DNA from: JAWLBW01 sp041687475
GTDB taxonomy: Bacteria; J088; JAWLBW01
Assembly (NCBI GenBank): GCA_041687475.1
Contig: JAWLBW010000092.1
Span: 1 to 15,128 of the forward strand
DNA: 15,128 bases
Reading direction: 5' to 3'
Shown here: one piece after another, positions 13,815 to 15,128 of the stretch
How positions within the stretch are numbered: the stretch's first letter is position 1
How the letters are laid out: every line of letters starts with the position of its first letter
Notes under the pieces: generated by a model
Database searches by the model: none
What the model was told of the DNA's origin: nothing
The model's input: only the letters and a program-made list of their open reading frames with translations
Made by a program: the position numbers and the translations under genes

Positions 13815-15128
13815 ATGGCCGGACGCAGCCTGGGTAAATGGATTCTCATCGCCGTCATCGCCGCCGTTGCGGGCGCCGCGGCGGCAGCCTTGCTGATCAA
13901 CATCTTCGAACGCAGGCAGGAAGCCCGCGACCCGTTCTTCACCGTGGTCAAGCTCGACGACAATACGACCGACCCCGAGGAATGGGGCAAGAACTTTCCC
14001 CTGCAATATATGCAGTACCTGAAAACCGTCGACATGGTGCGTACCCGGTACGGCGGAAGCGAGTCGCTGCCTCAGGCGCCCTCTGATGTCGATCCCCGGT
14101 CGGTGGTCGCGCAATCGCGTATCGAAGAAGATCCGCGGCTCAAGCGCATGTGGGCCGGTTATGCCTTCTCGGTCGACTTCCGCGAAGAACGCGGCCACGC
14201 CTACATGCTGGTCGATCAGGAATATACGCTGCGCCAGCAATTCTCGCAGCAGCCCGGCACCTGCCTGCACTGTCACGCTTCGGTGTACGAACCCTATCGG
14301 AAGATGGGCGACGGCGACCTGTTCAAAGGCTTCGAAATGATGAACGCCATGACCTATCCCGAGGCTCGGCGTTATGTCGAACATCCGGTCGCCTGCATCG
14401 ATTGCCATGAGCCGAACACCATGCAGCTGCGCATTACCCGCCCCGGTTTCATGGAGGGCATTCAGGCCTACAAAGCCTCGCAGGGCATTACCGACTACGA
14501 CGTCAACCGCGACGCCACGCACCAGGAAATGCGCGCCTACGTCTGCGGCCAGTGCCATGTCGAGTACTACTTCAAGGGCGACAAGAAACGCCTGACCTAC
14601 CCGTGGGACAAGGGCATCAAGGGCGACGAGATTCTCGCCTACTACGAGGAAAACGGTTTCAAGGACTGGACCCACGCCGACTCAGGCGCGCCCGTACTGA
14701 AAGCCCAGCACCCCGAGTTCGAAATGTGGAACCAGGGCATTCACGCGCGTTCGGGCGTGACCTGCGCCGACTGCCACATGCCCTACATTCGCGTGGGGGC
14801 GCAGAAGATCAGCGACCACCACGTGCGCAGCCCGCTTCTCAACATCAACAACGCCTGCCAGACCTGCCATCACCAGACCGAGCAGGAACTGATGGAACGG
14901 GCCGAGAACATTCAGCGCAATACCCTGGATATGCGCAGCACGGCGCTTGATGCCCTGCTCGCGCTCATCGACGACATCAAGGCGGCCAAAGAGAACGGGG
15001 CAGGCGAAGAGGCGATTGCCAAGGCGCAGAACTTCCAGCGCCGGTCGCAGTTCCTGCTCGACTTCGTCGAAGCCGAGAACTCGATGGGCTTTCACGCGTC
15101 GCAGGAAGCGGCCCGGCTTCTGCTGCAA
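13815..15128 (+). CDS. nrfA: NrfA, pentaheme cytochrome c nitrite reductase (ammonia-forming), 3' partial
   Basis: NrfA reduces nitrite to ammonium with six electrons in the periplasm. The frame gives 438 residues before the window ends; about 20-60 are missing by family length. Residues about 8-30 are a hydrophobic signal or anchor followed by RR. Five heme sites are present: C150-H154, C194-H198, C244-H248, C317-H321 and C348-H352. The first, CLHCH, is the catalytic heme and has His where most NrfA have Lys (CXXCK). Active-site residues expected from solved structures are in place: Arg140 (TLR, like Arg114 of Wolinella), Tyr251 (VEYYF), and His299 in KAQHPEFE. Calcium-site residues Glu250, Lys296 and Gln298 are also kept. 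Near the cut end, ENSMGFHASQEA matches the conserved family C-terminal helix. It follows nrfH by 19 bases with a strong ribosome site. Confidence 0.95.
   Translation, partial: MAGRSLGKWILIAVIAAVAGAAAAALLINIFERRQEARDPFFTVVKLDDNTTDPEEWGKNFPLQYMQYLKTVDMVRTRYGGSESLPQAPSDVDPRSVVAQSRIEEDPRLKRMWAGYAFSVDFREERGHAYMLVDQEYTLRQQFSQQPGTCLHCHASVYEPYRKMGDGDLFKGFEMMNAMTYPEARRYVEHPVACIDCHEPNTMQLRITRPGFMEGIQAYKASQGITDYDVNRDATHQEMRAYVCGQCHVEYYFKGDKKRLTYPWDKGIKGDEILAYYEENGFKDWTHADSGAPVLKAQHPEFEMWNQGIHARSGVTCADCHMPYIRVGAQKISDHHVRSPLLNINNACQTCHHQTEQELMERAENIQRNTLDMRSTALDALLALIDDIKAAKENGAGEEAIAKAQNFQRRSQFLLDFVEAENSMGFHASQEAARLLLQ

Noticed and set aside
13623..14675. Minus-strand open frame (350 codons) antisense to nrfH-nrfA
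   Set aside because: It mirrors the heme-binding genes on the plus strand, which are certain; the antisense product has no recognisable domain.

Overview
The window is GC-rich, gene-dense bacterial DNA from a Gram-negative organism. The evidence for an outer envelope is a lipoprotein signal, a periplasmic NrfHA nitrite reductase pair and a very large secreted protein ending in a Cys-containing C-terminal sorting tail of the MYXO-/Synerg-CTERM kind. Together with the TCG/GAC/CCG-rich codon use, this fits a deltaproteobacterial or Myxococcota/Bradymonadota-like lineage. That placement is inference, since no rRNA or ribosomal protein gene is present.

Layout. A plus-strand block (1-9179) opens with a tight three-gene operon of envelope proteins: a giant ricin-type lectin protein (5' end outside the window), a secreted helical protein, and a large Ig-like/carboxypeptidase-regulatory lipoprotein. 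None has a function I can name. A BASS-family (SBF) membrane transporter follows. A minus-strand block (9264-12303) holds a HI0074/HI0073-type HEPN-MNT toxin-antitoxin pair (hepT-mntA), an ABC-F ATPase and an orphan VapB antitoxin. A second plus-strand block (12497-15128) holds a short JmjC/cupin-type oxygenase and the nrfH-nrfA operon for respiratory ammonification of nitrite; nrfA runs off the right edge.

The accessory signal is concentrated in the minus-strand block. Three arrays of a degenerate heptamer (consensus GGATTGN) lie at or just beyond the stop codons of mntA, the ABC-F gene and vapB, all in one orientation. A fourth array uses a sister heptamer (GGAAGAN). The first two GGATTGN arrays share about 36 bp and bracket the whole HEPN-MNT cassette as imperfect direct repeats; the mntA stop codon lies inside one of them.

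The most notable protein observations are: NrfA has CXXCH rather than CXXCK at its catalytic heme while keeping the residues of the calcium site; the BASS transporter lacks the usual Na+-site residues; and the lectin/lipoprotein operon looks like an undescribed surface system.
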